From Candidatus Nanopelagicales bacterium (lineage in GTDB: Bacteria > Actinomycetota > Actinomycetes > S36-B12): DNA of 64,000 nt. Position numbers and translations under genes: made by a program. Below the pieces are notes generated by a model. That model ran no database searches, was not told the DNA's origin, and saw nothing but the letters and a program-made list of their open reading frames with translations. Shown in pieces: positions 1-9,651 of this stretch. How positions within the stretch are numbered: the first letter of the stretch is position 1; each line of letters begins with the position of its first letter. The stretch lies in contig JAGYJJ010000004.1 of assembly GCA_018402235.1 (NCBI GenBank), positions 951,256-1,015,255 on the forward strand, given 5' to 3'.

Positions 1-1520
1 CAACATTGGATATCCGCGAGCACGCGGGTAGGTTCCACGAAGCAGTGGGAGAGTTGTTCACCCGATTGGGATTTTCCTACGGTGATCTAACACGCGTGGA
101 ACGCACGGAACTTCTCGCAGATGAGCTGAGCGCTCTGCGGCCCTTAGCGCCGAACCCGCCGCACCTCAGCGACAACTCGATGGTGACTTATCGGATGATG
201 GAGACGATTCGGTCCCTGCTCGACACTTACGGCGCACGGCCCGTCGAGTCGGTGATCGTTTCCATGACCCGGGGAGTAGACGACATCCTCGCTGCGGTGG
301 TTCTCGCACGCGAGGTGGGGCTCGTCGATGCCGTGAAGGGAACTGCGCGCGTGGGTTTCGTCCCACTGTTGGAGACGGTGGAGGAACTCCGCAACGCCGA
401 CACCATCATCGAAGGACTCCTGCAGCATCCGGTTTACCGATCGATTGTCGCCTCACGCGGCGACGTGCAAGAAGTGATGCTGGGTTACTCGGATTCAAAT
501 AAGGACGCCGGCATCACCACCTCCCAGTGGGAGATTCACCTAGCTCAGCGGCGCCTGCGCGACATCACCAAGAAATATGGCGTGCGCCTGCGCCTTTTCC
601 ACGGTCGCGGCGGAACCGTGGGGCGCGGCGGTGGACCCACCTACGACGCCATCTTGGCTCAACCGTGGGGTGTTTTGGACGGTCAGATAAAGGTCACCGA
701 ACAAGGTGAGGTGATCAGTGACAAGTACCTGCTGCCCGCTCTCGCCCGGGACAACCTCGAGCAGATGGTGGCCGCAGTTCTCGATGCATCCTTACTTCAT
801 CGCCGACCTCGCCAGTCCAACGCCGAGATCGATCGCTGGGATTCGGTCATGGACACCACCTCCTTGGCTGCCCAGGCGAAATACCGTGAACTCGTCGAGG
901 ACCCGGACCTGCCCCGCTACTTCACGCTGTCTACTCCCGTTGAGGAGTTCGGCGCGATGCACCTGGGGTCGCGTCCAGCGCGTCGCCCCGACGGCAGTGC
1001 GGGTATCAGCGACCTTCGCGCGATCCCGTGGGTTTTTGGATGGACCCAATCCCGCCAGATTGTTCCCGGTTGGTTCGGTGTCGGTTCAGGATTGCATGCC
1101 GCGCGCGACGCCGGATTCGAGCTCGACCTTGCAGATATGCATAAGCATTGGCACTTCTTCTCCAACTTCATTTCCAATGTATCGATGACACTGGTCAAGA
1201 CGGACCTTGATGTTGCACGTCAATACGTCGACCGGCTCGTGCCCGTCGAACTCCACCGAGTTCTTCAAGGATATTGAAGAGGAGTACAAGCGAACGGTGG
1301 AGGAGATTCTTCGAATCACCGGACAATCGGAGTTGCTGGCCGATAATCCGACACTGCGACGAACACTGGCAACGCGAGACACCTACCTATTGCCGTTGCA
1401 CTCGCTACAGGTCTCCTCCTGGACCGCATTCGCTCGGGAGCCGATTCCAGCGAACAACTGCGACGAGCGCTCTCTGTGACGATCAACGGCATCGCAACCG
1501 GTCTACGCAATACCGGCTGA
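1..1520 (+). CDS. ppc: phosphoenolpyruvate carboxylase, C-terminal part (5' partial, two frameshifts)
   Basis: PEP carboxylase adds bicarbonate to phosphoenolpyruvate to give oxaloacetate, refilling the TCA cycle. The gene enters from the left edge. The visible part carries the family motifs [26 protein letters not shown] and [13 protein letters not shown], and the universal C-terminus GLRNTG just before the stop at 1518-1520. Reading needs two frame changes: near 1262, where ELHRV should run into [10 protein letters not shown], and near 1411, where LPLHSLQ should run into LLDRIRSG. The second shift restores the first frame and both flanking protein stretches are well conserved. Compensating sequencing errors are therefore likelier than a true pseudogene. 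Family identity is certain; the intact state is inferred. Confidence 0.93.
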
Positions 1521-1532
1521 TCAAAAGGTCGA

Positions 1533-2036
1533 CTAGCTGAGTTCCAACAGCATCCGATGGTTACCTAAGGTGTTGGGTTTAACGCGTTCCAGTCCGAGGA
1601 ATTCGGCAACACCCTCGTCGTAGGACTGCAGGAGCTGTTCGTAGACGTCGTGGTCCACGGGCGCCTCAGTGATTTCGGCGAAACCGTGCTCTGCGAAGAA
1701 ACCGACCATGAAGGTCAGGCAGAAAACCCGACGCACGCCGACATTTCTCGCGCGCTGTAGAAGTTCCTGCAAGATCAGCGAGCCCAAACCTTGACGTAGG
1801 TGAGCACCGGATACGGCGAGGGTGCGGACTTCGGCAAGGTCCTCCCACATGACATGCAAAGCCCCGCAGCCCACGACCACACCGTCGATCTCGGCCACCA
1901 CGAATTCTTGGACATCCTCGAAAAGCGTGACCGAGGCCTTCGCTAGGAGGTGGCCGTCGACTGAGTACTCGTCGATCAATGAGCGGATGGCTCGCACATC
2001 GTGCGTGCGAGCAGGGCGGACCGTTGCAATGCTCAC
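1533..2036 (-). CDS. argA: amino-acid N-acetyltransferase (GNAT), arginine biosynthesis
   Basis: This 167-residue GNAT protein resembles the short actinobacterial ArgA (Mycobacterium tuberculosis Rv2747 type), which acetylates L-glutamate or L-glutamine with acetyl-CoA in the first step of arginine synthesis. The acetyl-CoA site is seen as VRTLAVSGAHLRQGLGS, and the C-terminal block SYDEGVAEFLGLERVKPN is characteristic of this ArgA group and not of GNAT proteins in general. The start is a GTG immediately after the lysS TAA stop with no gap, so it is probably translated from the lysS transcript. The classical long ArgA with an amino-acid kinase domain is not the match. Function is by family resemblance. 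Confidence 0.85.
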   Translation of the reverse strand: MSIATVRPARTHDVRAIRSLIDEYSVDGHLLAKASVTLFEDVQEFVVAEIDGVVVGCGALHVMWEDLAEVRTLAVSGAHLRQGLGSLILQELLQRARNVGVRRVFCLTFMVGFFAEHGFAEITEAPVDHDVYEQLLQSYDEGVAEFLGLERVKPNTLGNHRMLLELS

Positions 2037-3557
2037 TTAACGCTCCGGCTTCACCAGTGGGAACAAGATGGTCTCCCGGATTCCATATCCGGTCAGATTC
2101 ATCAATAGTCGGTCGATGCCCATGCCCACTCCCCCGCTGGGCGGCATCCCATGTTCGAGGGCCCGCAGGAAATCCTCATCAACTCGCATCGCCTCATCGT
2201 CGCCGCGAGCAGCCAAGCCGGCCTGCTCGGTCAGGCGTTCGCGCTGGATAACCGGGTCCACAAGTTCCGAATACCCCGTGGCCTGCTCGACTCCCCCCAC
2301 ATACAGGTCCCACTTTTCGACCACACCTGGCTTGGAACGATGTTCTCGAACCAGCGGGGAGGTATCGAGCGGGTAGTCCATCACGAAGGTGGGTCGGTCC
2401 AATCCGGGAAGCACGTGGTGCTCGAACAACTCCTCAACCAACTTGCCCGGAAGCCAGGTCGGAGCCACGGAGATTTCGGCTGCCTCGCACAAGGACTCCA
2501 AGCGCTCATGACTGGTTTCTGGTGTGATCGTTTCATCGAGGACGGTGGACACACTCTCGTATAGATCGATCCAATCCCAGTCACCGGACAGGTCGATAGT
2601 CGTGCCATCGGTCCGCGTGACGATCTCACTTCCCGCGACACCACGGGCCACCGCTTGAATGAGCTCTCGCGTAATCGTCGCCATGTCCTGATAATCCGCA
2701 AACGCTTGATAGAACTCCAACATGGCGAATTCCGGGGAATGACTGGAATCGACTCCCTCATTCCGGAAATTCCTATTGATCTCGAATACTCGCTCGATGC
2801 CGCCCACAACCGCACGCTTCAAAAACAGCTCAGGCGCGATTCGCAAAAACAGGTCGATGTCGAGCGCATTCGAGTGCGTAACGAAAGGCCGTGCAGCGGC
2901 CCCGCCGTGTTGCGTCTGGAGCATGGGGGTCTCGATCTCCAGGAAGCCGCGCGAGGTCAACTCCTGGCGAAGGGTGCCAACTACATCAACGCGGAGCCGG
3001 GCGATACGGGCTGCTTCAGGTCGGACGATGAGATCCACATAGCGCTGACGAACACGGGCTTCCTCGCTCAATGGCTTGTGCGCCACCGGGAGCGGTCGCA
3101 GCGCTTTGGCCGCCATTCGCCATTCATCGGCCAGTACTGACAATTCCCCGCGCCGGGAGGAAATCACCTCACCATGGACGAAGACGTGATCGCCGAGGTC
3201 GACAAGTTCTTTCCAGCCCTCCAAGGCCTCATCTCCCACTTTGTCCAGCGAGATCATGGCCTGGATCTCCGTGCCGTCGCCGGCCCGAAGCGTGGCAAAG
3301 CACAACTTCCCGGTGTTTCGGGAAAAGATCACCCGTCCGACGATCCCCACCTCATCCCCGGAGTGATCGTCGGCCTCAAGGTGGCCGTACTTATCTCGAA
3401 CGACGGCGATGGTGTCGGTGATAGGCAGCTGAACCGGATAGGGCTCCATGCCCCGGTCGGACAGTTCTAGACGTTTGGCACGCCGGATTCGCATCTGCTC
3501 GGGCAGATCGTCCTCGAACTCAGCGGTATCCACGGTGGGCAAGGCTATTGGATCCAT
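2037..3557 (-). CDS. lysS: lysyl-tRNA synthetase, class II
   Basis: Charges tRNA-Lys with lysine in the cytoplasm. The 506-residue length is normal for bacterial LysRS. An N-terminal OB-fold anticodon-binding domain (about residues 70-160) is followed by the class II catalytic core: motif 2 [11 protein letters not shown] at 258-268 and motif 3 GMGIDR at 478-483, with the ending [12 protein letters not shown]. No extra N-terminal membrane domain of the LysX type is present. It is followed without a gap by argA and preceded by coaX on the same strand. Confidence 0.96.
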   Translation of the reverse strand: MDPIALPTVDTAEFEDDLPEQMRIRRAKRLELSDRGMEPYPVQLPITDTIAVVRDKYGHLEADDHSGDEVGIVGRVIFSRNTGKLCFATLRAGDGTEIQAMISLDKVGDEALEGWKELVDLGDHVFVHGEVISSRRGELSVLADEWRMAAKALRPLPVAHKPLSEEARVRQRYVDLIVRPEAARIARLRVDVVGTLRQELTSRGFLEIETPMLQTQHGGAAARPFVTHSNALDIDLFLRIAPELFLKRAVVGGIERVFEINRNFRNEGVDSSHSPEFAMLEFYQAFADYQDMATITRELIQAVARGVAGSEIVTRTDGTTIDLSGDWDWIDLYESVSTVLDETITPETSHERLESLCEAAEISVAPTWLPGKLVEELFEHHVLPGLDRPTFVMDYPLDTSPLVREHRSKPGVVEKWDLYVGGVEQATGYSELVDPVIQRERLTEQAGLAARGDDEAMRVDEDFLRALEHGMPPSGGVGMGIDRLLMNLTGYGIRETILFPLVKPER

Positions 3558-3587
3558 CGACGGCAGAAGGCCACCAACATCGGGAGA

Positions 3588-4359
3588 TCAGGCATCGGAC
3601 TGCGGATGGTTGCGCTCGAAGACCAAGCGAAGCCCCGTCAAGGTGAGATGCGGATCGTGGTGGGTGATCGTCTCCGACTCCCCGATCACCACCGACGCCA
3701 GCCCGCCGGTAGCAACCACTGCCGTGACGGGGCCGATCTCTTCGACGATTCGATCAACAAGCCCGTCCACCTGGCCTGCGAAGCCGTACACCGCACCCGA
3801 CTGGAGTGCTTCCACGGTGTTCTTGCCGATGGGTGAGCGCGGGCGAACCACCTCGACCTTGCGCAGTTGGGCCGCCCGGTTGGCTAACGCTTCCAACGAG
3901 ATGTCGATACCCGGAGCCAGCGCTCCACCGAGGAACTCACCGTTCTTGGACACAACATCGAGGTTGGTGGATGTCCCGAAGTCCACCACGATGCACGGGC
4001 CACCGAACTGGTGGTGGGCGGCAAGTGTGTTCACAATCCGATCCGATCCCACTTCCTTCGGATTATCCGTCAGAACCGGCACCCCCGTCTTAGTTCCCGG
4101 TTCAACGATCACCACGGGAATGTCATGGAAGAACGCGGCGACCATCGGACGCAACTCGTGCAAGACGCTAGGGACGGTGCTACACAAGCGCGAGTCCAGT
4201 CACCTTGGGCTGTGACGCCAATAGGCCGCGATACGTGAGGGCCATCTCATCGCCGGTGGCGCGGGCATGCGTTGTTATTCGCCAGGAATCAAGAAGTTGA
4301 TCACCGTCGAACAGGCCGAGCACGGTGTTGGTATTACCAACATCAACAGTCAGCAGCAT
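3588..4359 (-). CDS. coaX: type III pantothenate kinase (one frameshift)
   Basis: CoaX phosphorylates pantothenate, the first step of coenzyme A synthesis, and fits beside panC. The ATG at 4359 begins [20 protein letters not shown], the family's N-terminal phosphate-binding motif. Downstream, [13 protein letters not shown] and [15 protein letters not shown] are the second and third kinase motifs. The reading frame breaks near 4186, where LALV must join CSTVPS; the spot is a short TG repeat, so loss of one TG unit explains it. Continuous reading gives the normal length of about 257 residues. The TTG that would open the 3' fragment alone is not a credible start. Confidence 0.9.
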
Positions 4360-4367
4360 GCGGACTC

Positions 4368-5270
4368 CTAGCCGATCACGATGAGTTCTGCGCCGATATC
4401 CATCACGGGTGCTGAGTGGGTGAGCGCACCGACGGCAAGGTAGTCCACTCCCGTTGCCGCGACCGCAGCCGCCTGGTCAATAGTCAAACCCCCGGAAGCT
4501 TCGAGTCGGACACGACCGCCAGCACGCCGAACGGCTTCTGCCATCTCGCTCGTGGTGAAGTTGTCGAGCAGGATCAGATCGGCGCCCGCTTCAACGGCCT
4601 CTTCCAGTTGCGTCAGGGTGTCGACCTCGACTTCGATCGGCACATCGGGGAATCTCTCCCGCACCGCAGCGAATGCCTGCGAGACGCTGCCAGCAGCGAG
4701 CACGTGGTTATCTTTCACTAGCGCCGCGTCCGCGAGGCTCATGCGGTGGTTGCTTCCGCCACCCATGCGCACCGCATACTTCTCAACCGCCCGCATCCCC
4801 GGCGTGGTCTTCCGCGTGTCGCGAACCACCGCCTGCGTGCCACGCAGTTCGGCTGCCCAGGCTGCAGTAATCGTGGCCACACCACTGAGGTGGCTGAGCA
4901 AATTCAACGCCGGGCGCTCAGCCCGCAAAAGATGGTGCGTCAGTGACGTGGCACTCATGATGACGGTTCCCGGATCCACACGTGCACCCTCGTCAACACA
5001 GAAATCCAGCACTATGTCATCACCACAGACCACGTCGAAAACGGCGGCGGCCATAATTTGGCCAGCTATCACTCCACCGCGACGCGCTACAAAATCCAAT
5101 CGTCCTCGCTGGTCGGCGGGAACAGTGGCCATCGTCGTAACATCGACTCCATCGCCGATGTCTTCTTCCGTGGTCCGCAGGACCAAGGACTCAACGTCGA
5201 GCGGAGACAAACCGGCCGAGGCCAACCCCGAGGTGGTTTCCGGCGCCAGGCGGTACGCGGGGTATCGCAT
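4368..5270 (-). CDS. nadC: nicotinate-nucleotide pyrophosphorylase (quinolinate phosphoribosyltransferase)
   Basis: Converts quinolinate and PRPP to nicotinate mononucleotide in de novo NAD synthesis. Key motifs are RDTRKTTPGMR, GGGSNHR, VKDNH, LLDNF and EASGG, which line the PRPP and quinolinate sites. I chose the ATG at 5270 (MRYPAYRLAPET) rather than the upstream in-frame ATG at 5297. The 5270 ATG overlaps the nadB stop as TGATG, while the upstream start would lie inside nadB. The product is 300 residues. Coupled translation with nadB and co-transcription with coaX are likely. Confidence 0.95.
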   Translation of the reverse strand: MRYPAYRLAPETTSGLASAGLSPLDVESLVLRTTEEDIGDGVDVTTMATVPADQRGRLDFVARRGGVIAGQIMAAAVFDVVCGDDIVLDFCVDEGARVDPGTVIMSATSLTHHLLRAERPALNLLSHLSGVATITAAWAAELRGTQAVVRDTRKTTPGMRAVEKYAVRMGGGSNHRMSLADAALVKDNHVLAAGSVSQAFAAVRERFPDVPIEVEVDTLTQLEEAVEAGADLILLDNFTTSEMAEAVRRAGGRVRLEASGGLTIDQAAAVAATGVDYLAVGALTHSAPVMDIGAELIVIG

Positions 5271-6943
5271 CAGGTACTCACCCTTCCTGGAATCCACTCA
5301 GGTGCTTGACGTTCTGTTCGCAAAACACCGTTGTGGTCCATCGTCGTGACGAGTCGGACGCGCCAGCTTTCCTCGGCATCCGGGTGATCCTCGCGCCAAT
5401 GCGAGCCCCGGGTTTCCTCACGCAACCAGGCATGCTCAACCAGAACCCGGGCGACGGTGATGACGTTCGTCGCCTCCCAATCCTCGGTCCGCGGGCTTCC
5501 ACGAAACTCCTGATTCGACAACACCTCATCGATCCACGTCCGAGCCTCGACCAAAGACTCAGCACTTCGCAGAACCCCGGCGTCGATGTCCATCCTCTGC
5601 TGCAGTGAACGCCGGATGGTATTCGCCACCACGGACCCACTCGTGTTTCTTGCATCGTGCATGTCGGACTGGGCAATCACTCGACGTTCTGGCTGATCGT
5701 TCTCGATGGCGTCTGCTATTCGCCGCCCGAAAACCAAGCCTTCGAGCAATGAATTCGACGCGAGCCTGTTGGCTCCGTGAACGCCTGAGCACGCCACTTC
5801 CCCGCACGCATACAGACCGGGAATCGTCGAACGCCCGTCCAGGTCAGTCATGACACCACCAGAGGCGTAATGCTGGGCAGGCGCGACGGGAATCAAGTCG
5901 GTAACGGGGTCGATTCCACGCAAGCGACACGACGCAAGGATCGTGGGAAAGCGATGAACCCACATATCCGCACCCAACTGTCGTCCGTCGAGCCACATGT
6001 GCGCATCTCCGGTCACACGCATACGACGTCGAATCGCTTTCGCGACCACGTCCCGAGGAGCCAGGTCCGCCATGGGGTGCTCCCCCAACATGAAACGCTC
6101 CCCGGCGTCGTCGACCAGTACCGCACCCTCCCCGCGAACCGCTTCGGATACCAAGGGTTGCTGCCCTTGGGCCAGCGGGCCCAGCCACATGACCGTGGGA
6201 TGGAATTGAACGAATTCAAGATCGGCAACGGCAGCACCGGCACGCAAAGCGAGCGCAACACCGTCGCCGGTGGACACGTAGGGATTAGTGGTTTGCCCGA
6301 AAACCTGACCGAACCCTCCGGTGGCCAACACCACGACCGGCGCCAGTGCAGCACCCACACCGTCCCGACGCCCTGGACCGATTACGTGCAAGGTCACCCC
6401 AACGGCAACACCGCCGTGGTCCTTCAGTAGGTCGAGCACGAGTGCGTTCTCCACGATTTCTATACCTGGATCGGCGCTTACTGCGGCAACGAGTGCACGT
6501 GAGACCTCGGCCCCCGTGGCGTCGCCGCCTGCATGTGCGATTCGATTGCGATGGTGTCCGCCCTCCCGGGTAAGGGAGATTGAGCCCGTGGGATCGGTGT
6601 CGAAACGCGCACCCCACGCGATAAGTTCACGCACTGCGTCGGGGCCTTCGGTGACGAGGATCCTTACTGCCTCTTCATTGCAAAGGCCGCCACCGGCTTC
6701 CAAGGTGTCCCGCAGATGCTCCTCGGGGGAATCATCATCAGCCAGGGCTGCCGCTATACCACCTTGCGCCCAACGCGTGGATCCTTCGTCGACGGTCGCT
6801 TTGGTTACTAGTAGGACGCTCCTGCCTTGCGCCCGCACCCGCAAAGCGGTGGTCAGGCCTGCCACACCAGAGCCGATCACGATGACATCCGCCGAGATAG
6901 TCCAACCTGACGAGGGGGCCAACAAAGCTACGGGCAGGCTCAT
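5270..6943 (-). CDS. nadB: L-aspartate oxidase
   Basis: FAD enzyme that oxidises L-aspartate to iminoaspartate, the NadA substrate for quinolinate. The Rossmann FAD motif VIGSGVAGLTTALR lies near the N-terminus, STRWAQGGIAAAL follows, and HYASGGVMTDLDG and GANRLASNSLLEGLVFG are typical of the succinate dehydrogenase/aspartate oxidase flavoprotein group. The ATG at 6943 overlaps the panC stop as ATGA and is preferred over an upstream in-frame start inside panC. nadA is not in the visible cluster. Confidence 0.94.
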   Translation of the reverse strand: MSLPVALLAPSSGWTISADVIVIGSGVAGLTTALRVRAQGRSVLLVTKATVDEGSTRWAQGGIAAALADDDSPEEHLRDTLEAGGGLCNEEAVRILVTEGPDAVRELIAWGARFDTDPTGSISLTREGGHHRNRIAHAGGDATGAEVSRALVAAVSADPGIEIVENALVLDLLKDHGGVAVGVTLHVIGPGRRDGVGAALAPVVVLATGGFGQVFGQTTNPYVSTGDGVALALRAGAAVADLEFVQFHPTVMWLGPLAQGQQPLVSEAVRGEGAVLVDDAGERFMLGEHPMADLAPRDVVAKAIRRRMRVTGDAHMWLDGRQLGADMWVHRFPTILASCRLRGIDPVTDLIPVAPAQHYASGGVMTDLDGRSTIPGLYACGEVACSGVHGANRLASNSLLEGLVFGRRIADAIENDQPERRVIAQSDMHDARNTSGSVVANTIRRSLQQRMDIDAGVLRSAESLVEARTWIDEVLSNQEFRGSPRTEDWEATNVITVARVLVEHAWLREETRGSHWREDHPDAEESWRVRLVTTMDHNGVLRTERQAPEWIPGRVST

Positions 6944-7761
6944 GCGGTGTCGCCACTGACCAGATGCACCGGACAATTGTCGATCAAGCGGGTATTTCCC
7001 GCGTGGACGGCTATCAGCAAACGTGCTTCACCCTCACAAGGAACAGTTCCAAGATCACAACTTCGAACCTCCACGTAATCGATGGCCAGATCAGCGGCTT
7101 GCAATTCCGCGATCGCAGCTGCTCGCACGCCTTCAGCGCTGGTCGATCCGCAGCCGGCTGCCAGCGCTCGCGGGATCGCAGCCGCCTGCTGGCGTTCCTG
7201 TTTGCTCAGATAGGCATTTCGTGAGCTTCTAGCCAGGCCATCTGCCTCGCGCACAGTCGGTACTCCAACGATGTTCGTCGGGATCGAAAGATCGCGACAC
7301 ATGCGGCGAACCAGTTCGAGTTGTTGGTAGTCCTTATCTCCGAAAACAGCTAGGTCAGGTGCGATCTGATGGAACAAGATCGCCACGACCGTGAGCATCC
7401 CTGCGAAGTGGCCCGGCCGGGCCGCACCTTCGAGTTCTGCTCCCAGAGGGCCCGGATTCAAGGTGATCGACGGATCGGCTCCATAAATGGTCTCGACTGA
7501 TGGGACGTACAGGATGTCCACCCCTTCGGCTTCGCACACCGATGTATCTGCATCCAGCGGACGTGGGTACACGTCGAAGTCCTCATTCGCACCGAACTGA
7601 AGCGGATTGACAAAGACACTCACCACCACCTCGCCGTGAGGTCCCACGTGTTCTCTCGCTACGCGCATGAGTTCACGATGACCTTCGTGAAGCGCTCCCA
7701 TGGTGGGGACAAAGGCTCGGCGCTTGCCGCCTGCTGAAGGAACAACATCGGTGACGATCAC
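6940..7761 (-). CDS. panC: pantothenate synthetase
   Basis: Joins pantoate and beta-alanine with ATP to make pantothenate. Recognised by VPTMGALHEGH (nucleotide-binding HIGH-type motif), VNPLQFGANEDFDVYPR, GHFAGMLTVV, FGDKDYQQL and SSRNAYLS, all in the usual order. The 273-residue length is typical. It overlaps the DUF2520 gene upstream and nadB downstream by 4 bp each, so the pantothenate and NAD genes form one transcription unit. Confidence 0.95.
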   Translation of the reverse strand: MIVTDVVPSAGGKRRAFVPTMGALHEGHRELMRVAREHVGPHGEVVVSVFVNPLQFGANEDFDVYPRPLDADTSVCEAEGVDILYVPSVETIYGADPSITLNPGPLGAELEGAARPGHFAGMLTVVAILFHQIAPDLAVFGDKDYQQLELVRRMCRDLSIPTNIVGVPTVREADGLARSSRNAYLSKQERQQAAAIPRALAAGCGSTSAEGVRAAAIAELQAADLAIDYVEVRSCDLGTVPCEGEARLLIAVHAGNTRLIDNCPVHLVSGDTA

Positions 7762-8654
7762 AATCGATCCCCCGCCGCACCCTCGAGCGCGTGCAGAACG
7801 TCAGACGCCTGATGGGTGTCGATCACGCCGGCCGCGAGTAACCGATCCACCGTGAGTTTGCCGAGCGACCGATAAGCCTGTGCTGCCAGTGGTGCTTGGT
7901 CGCTGAGCCACTCGAGGTGCGAGGCAACCGTCGATCCGTCTCCGCGCGTTATCGGACCTGTCTGACCCTTGTCTCCTCGCTCGAGTGCTGTTTCCACACT
8001 CGCCCGCACCAGCGGACCGAGGATCCGCGCCGGCGCTTCGGCCCCGGCATCAGCAAGTAGGTCAACGGATTCGTTCACCAAGGTCATGGCGTAATTGGCG
8101 GCGAAAGTGAGCGCCGCGTGATAGCCGTTTCGCGCTCTCTCGGGAATCCACACCGGCTCTGCGCCCAGTTCGACAACGAGTGCCTCGGCAACCGTCCGCA
8201 TTCCATCGGGAGCCGTGACACCGAAGACCGACCCGGCAAGGCGGTCCAGGTCCATGCTTGTACCCGTCAAGGGCAGTGCCGGGTGCAACGCCAGGGGAAC
8301 TGCGCCAGCGCGCGCGGCGGGTTCGAGGACCTCGAGCCCGTACCGCCCGGCCGGGTGAACCACGAACTGTCCGGCTCGAATCGTTCCCATCGATGTGAGT
8401 CGTTCAACGACCTCGGGCAGCACCCGATCAGGTACGGCCACCAGGACCAGGTCGGCATCGGCGCCAACGTCGGACTCGTCGAGGATGGGGGTTCCCGGCA
8501 GCAAGGCTTCGGCACGCAATCGTGAGGTATCCGATCGTGCCGTGACGGCGGTGATGCGGTGACCTGCTCGATGCCAAGCGGCGCCCAGGACGGCACCAGC
8601 GCGACCACAGCCGACAATCGCGATTCGGAGTCGAGACGGAGCTGCATCACTCAC
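7758..8654 (-). CDS. Rossmann-like and DUF2520 domain-containing protein
   Basis: The N-terminal NAD(P)-binding fold is seen in RIAIVGCGRAGAVLG (about residues 9-23). It is followed by a ketopantoate-reductase-like central region (LHPALPLTG) and an all-helical C-terminal DUF2520 domain. The same gene sits directly upstream of panC in many actinobacteria, which suggests a role in pantothenate supply or another NADP-linked reduction; that role is inference. It overlaps panC by 4 bp and is divergent from the methyltransferase gene. Confidence 0.85.
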   Translation of the reverse strand: MSDAAPSRLRIAIVGCGRAGAVLGAAWHRAGHRITAVTARSDTSRLRAEALLPGTPILDESDVGADADLVLVAVPDRVLPEVVERLTSMGTIRAGQFVVHPAGRYGLEVLEPAARAGAVPLALHPALPLTGTSMDLDRLAGSVFGVTAPDGMRTVAEALVVELGAEPVWIPERARNGYHAALTFAANYAMTLVNESVDLLADAGAEAPARILGPLVRASVETALERGDKGQTGPITRGDGSTVASHLEWLSDQAPLAAQAYRSLGKLTVDRLLAAGVIDTHQASDVLHALEGAAGDRL

Positions 8655-8679
8655 AGGACGTGAGCCTAGGCGGTGCGGC

Positions 8680-8685
8680 TAGCGT
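8680..8685 (+). promoter_or_regulatory. putative -10 element, leaderless start
   Basis: TAGCGT lies 6 nt before the ATG of the methyltransferase gene. No Shine-Dalgarno sequence is present between them, so the transcript probably begins at or next to the start codon. The whole divergent spacer to the DUF2520 gene is only 37 bp. Confidence 0.45.
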
Positions 8686-8691
8686 GCCCGC

Positions 8692-9639
8692 ATGTCGCAC
8701 ATTGCCTGGCAGCACGCGTGGAATCAGGCCAACACCGATTTCTACGATAGAAACCGGGCTGAGGATCACTTCTCGACTTCGGTCGAACTCGGCGATCATG
8801 TTGCAGGCGCTCTTGCGAAGCTGGCTCACACAGAGCACGATCGATATCCGAACCGGCCGTTCTGGATCATCGATATCGGCAGTGGTTCGGGACAACTCCT
8901 TGAGCAGTTGCGCGCGCGCATGCCGAGCAACGTCCACTTCCTCGGTATCGACATACGCAAAAGGCCCCTTCAACTACACAGCGCTATCCAGTGGCAGACC
9001 ATCCTCATCAATGAAGACACCCGCGACATCACCGGTGAGGATTCCGATCTAGCCGGTGTAGTTATAGCCCACGAGTTCCTTGATGACATTCCCTGCGACA
9101 TCATCGAGTTGGACGAAGATCTCTCGCCGCACGTAGTTCTCGTCGATCCAAAGACCGGCGCTGAGGAACTCGGGCCAGATCTGGGTGATCCCGCGGCAAC
9201 GAGATTCCTTGAACCGCATCATCCAAGTGAGGTCCGCCAGTGGCTGGACACCTGGTGGCCGGCTACTCGGCCCGGTGCCCGTCGAGAGGTAGGCCTCACG
9301 CGTCAACGCGTCTGGGCCGCAATCACTCGCACCATTCACGTTGGCTGCGCAGTCGCGATCGACTATGCACACACTCGGGCAGATCGGGCTACTGGCCTAT
9401 GGGATGGCGGAACCGTGAAGGGTTTCTCGGCTGGTCGTCCCCAGCGTGCGTTACCTGATGGTTCGGTCAACATCACTGCGCATGTTGCACTCGATGCTCT
9501 CGCTCATCCCGGGTCGACTCTTGACACCCAACCTGAGATTCTCAAGACGTCAACACTGCACTCGTGGCCCAGTGGACTGGGCTCTTACACGTGGCTCATC
9601 GAACCAATCAAGGAACAGGGCAATCGCAGCAAGTCGTGA
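8692..9639 (+). CDS. class I SAM-dependent methyltransferase, NDUFAF7 (Methyltransf_28) family
   Basis: The SAM-binding motif is IIDIGSGSGQLLEQL (about residues 63-77), followed by LGIDIRKRP. The C-terminal block with AIDYAHTRADR and DGSVNITAHVALDAL is the signature of the NDUFAF7/MidA group. Mitochondrial NDUFAF7 dimethylates an arginine of the complex I 49-kDa subunit (NuoD homologue). The gene lies 12 bp upstream of a NuoD-like gene in the same direction, so that protein is the obvious candidate substrate (inference). The 315-residue length is slightly short for the family. Confidence 0.75.
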   Translation: MSHIAWQHAWNQANTDFYDRNRAEDHFSTSVELGDHVAGALAKLAHTEHDRYPNRPFWIIDIGSGSGQLLEQLRARMPSNVHFLGIDIRKRPLQLHSAIQWQTILINEDTRDITGEDSDLAGVVIAHEFLDDIPCDIIELDEDLSPHVVLVDPKTGAEELGPDLGDPAATRFLEPHHPSEVRQWLDTWWPATRPGARREVGLTRQRVWAAITRTIHVGCAVAIDYAHTRADRATGLWDGGTVKGFSAGRPQRALPDGSVNITAHVALDALAHPGSTLDTQPEILKTSTLHSWPSGLGSYTWLIEPIKEQGNRSKS

Positions 9640-9651
9640 AACGATGACCCG

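Noticed and set aside
3588-4187. A short CoaX starting at the TTG at 4187
   Set aside because: It would lack the N-terminal phosphate-binding motif, which is present just upstream in another frame with a proper ATG.
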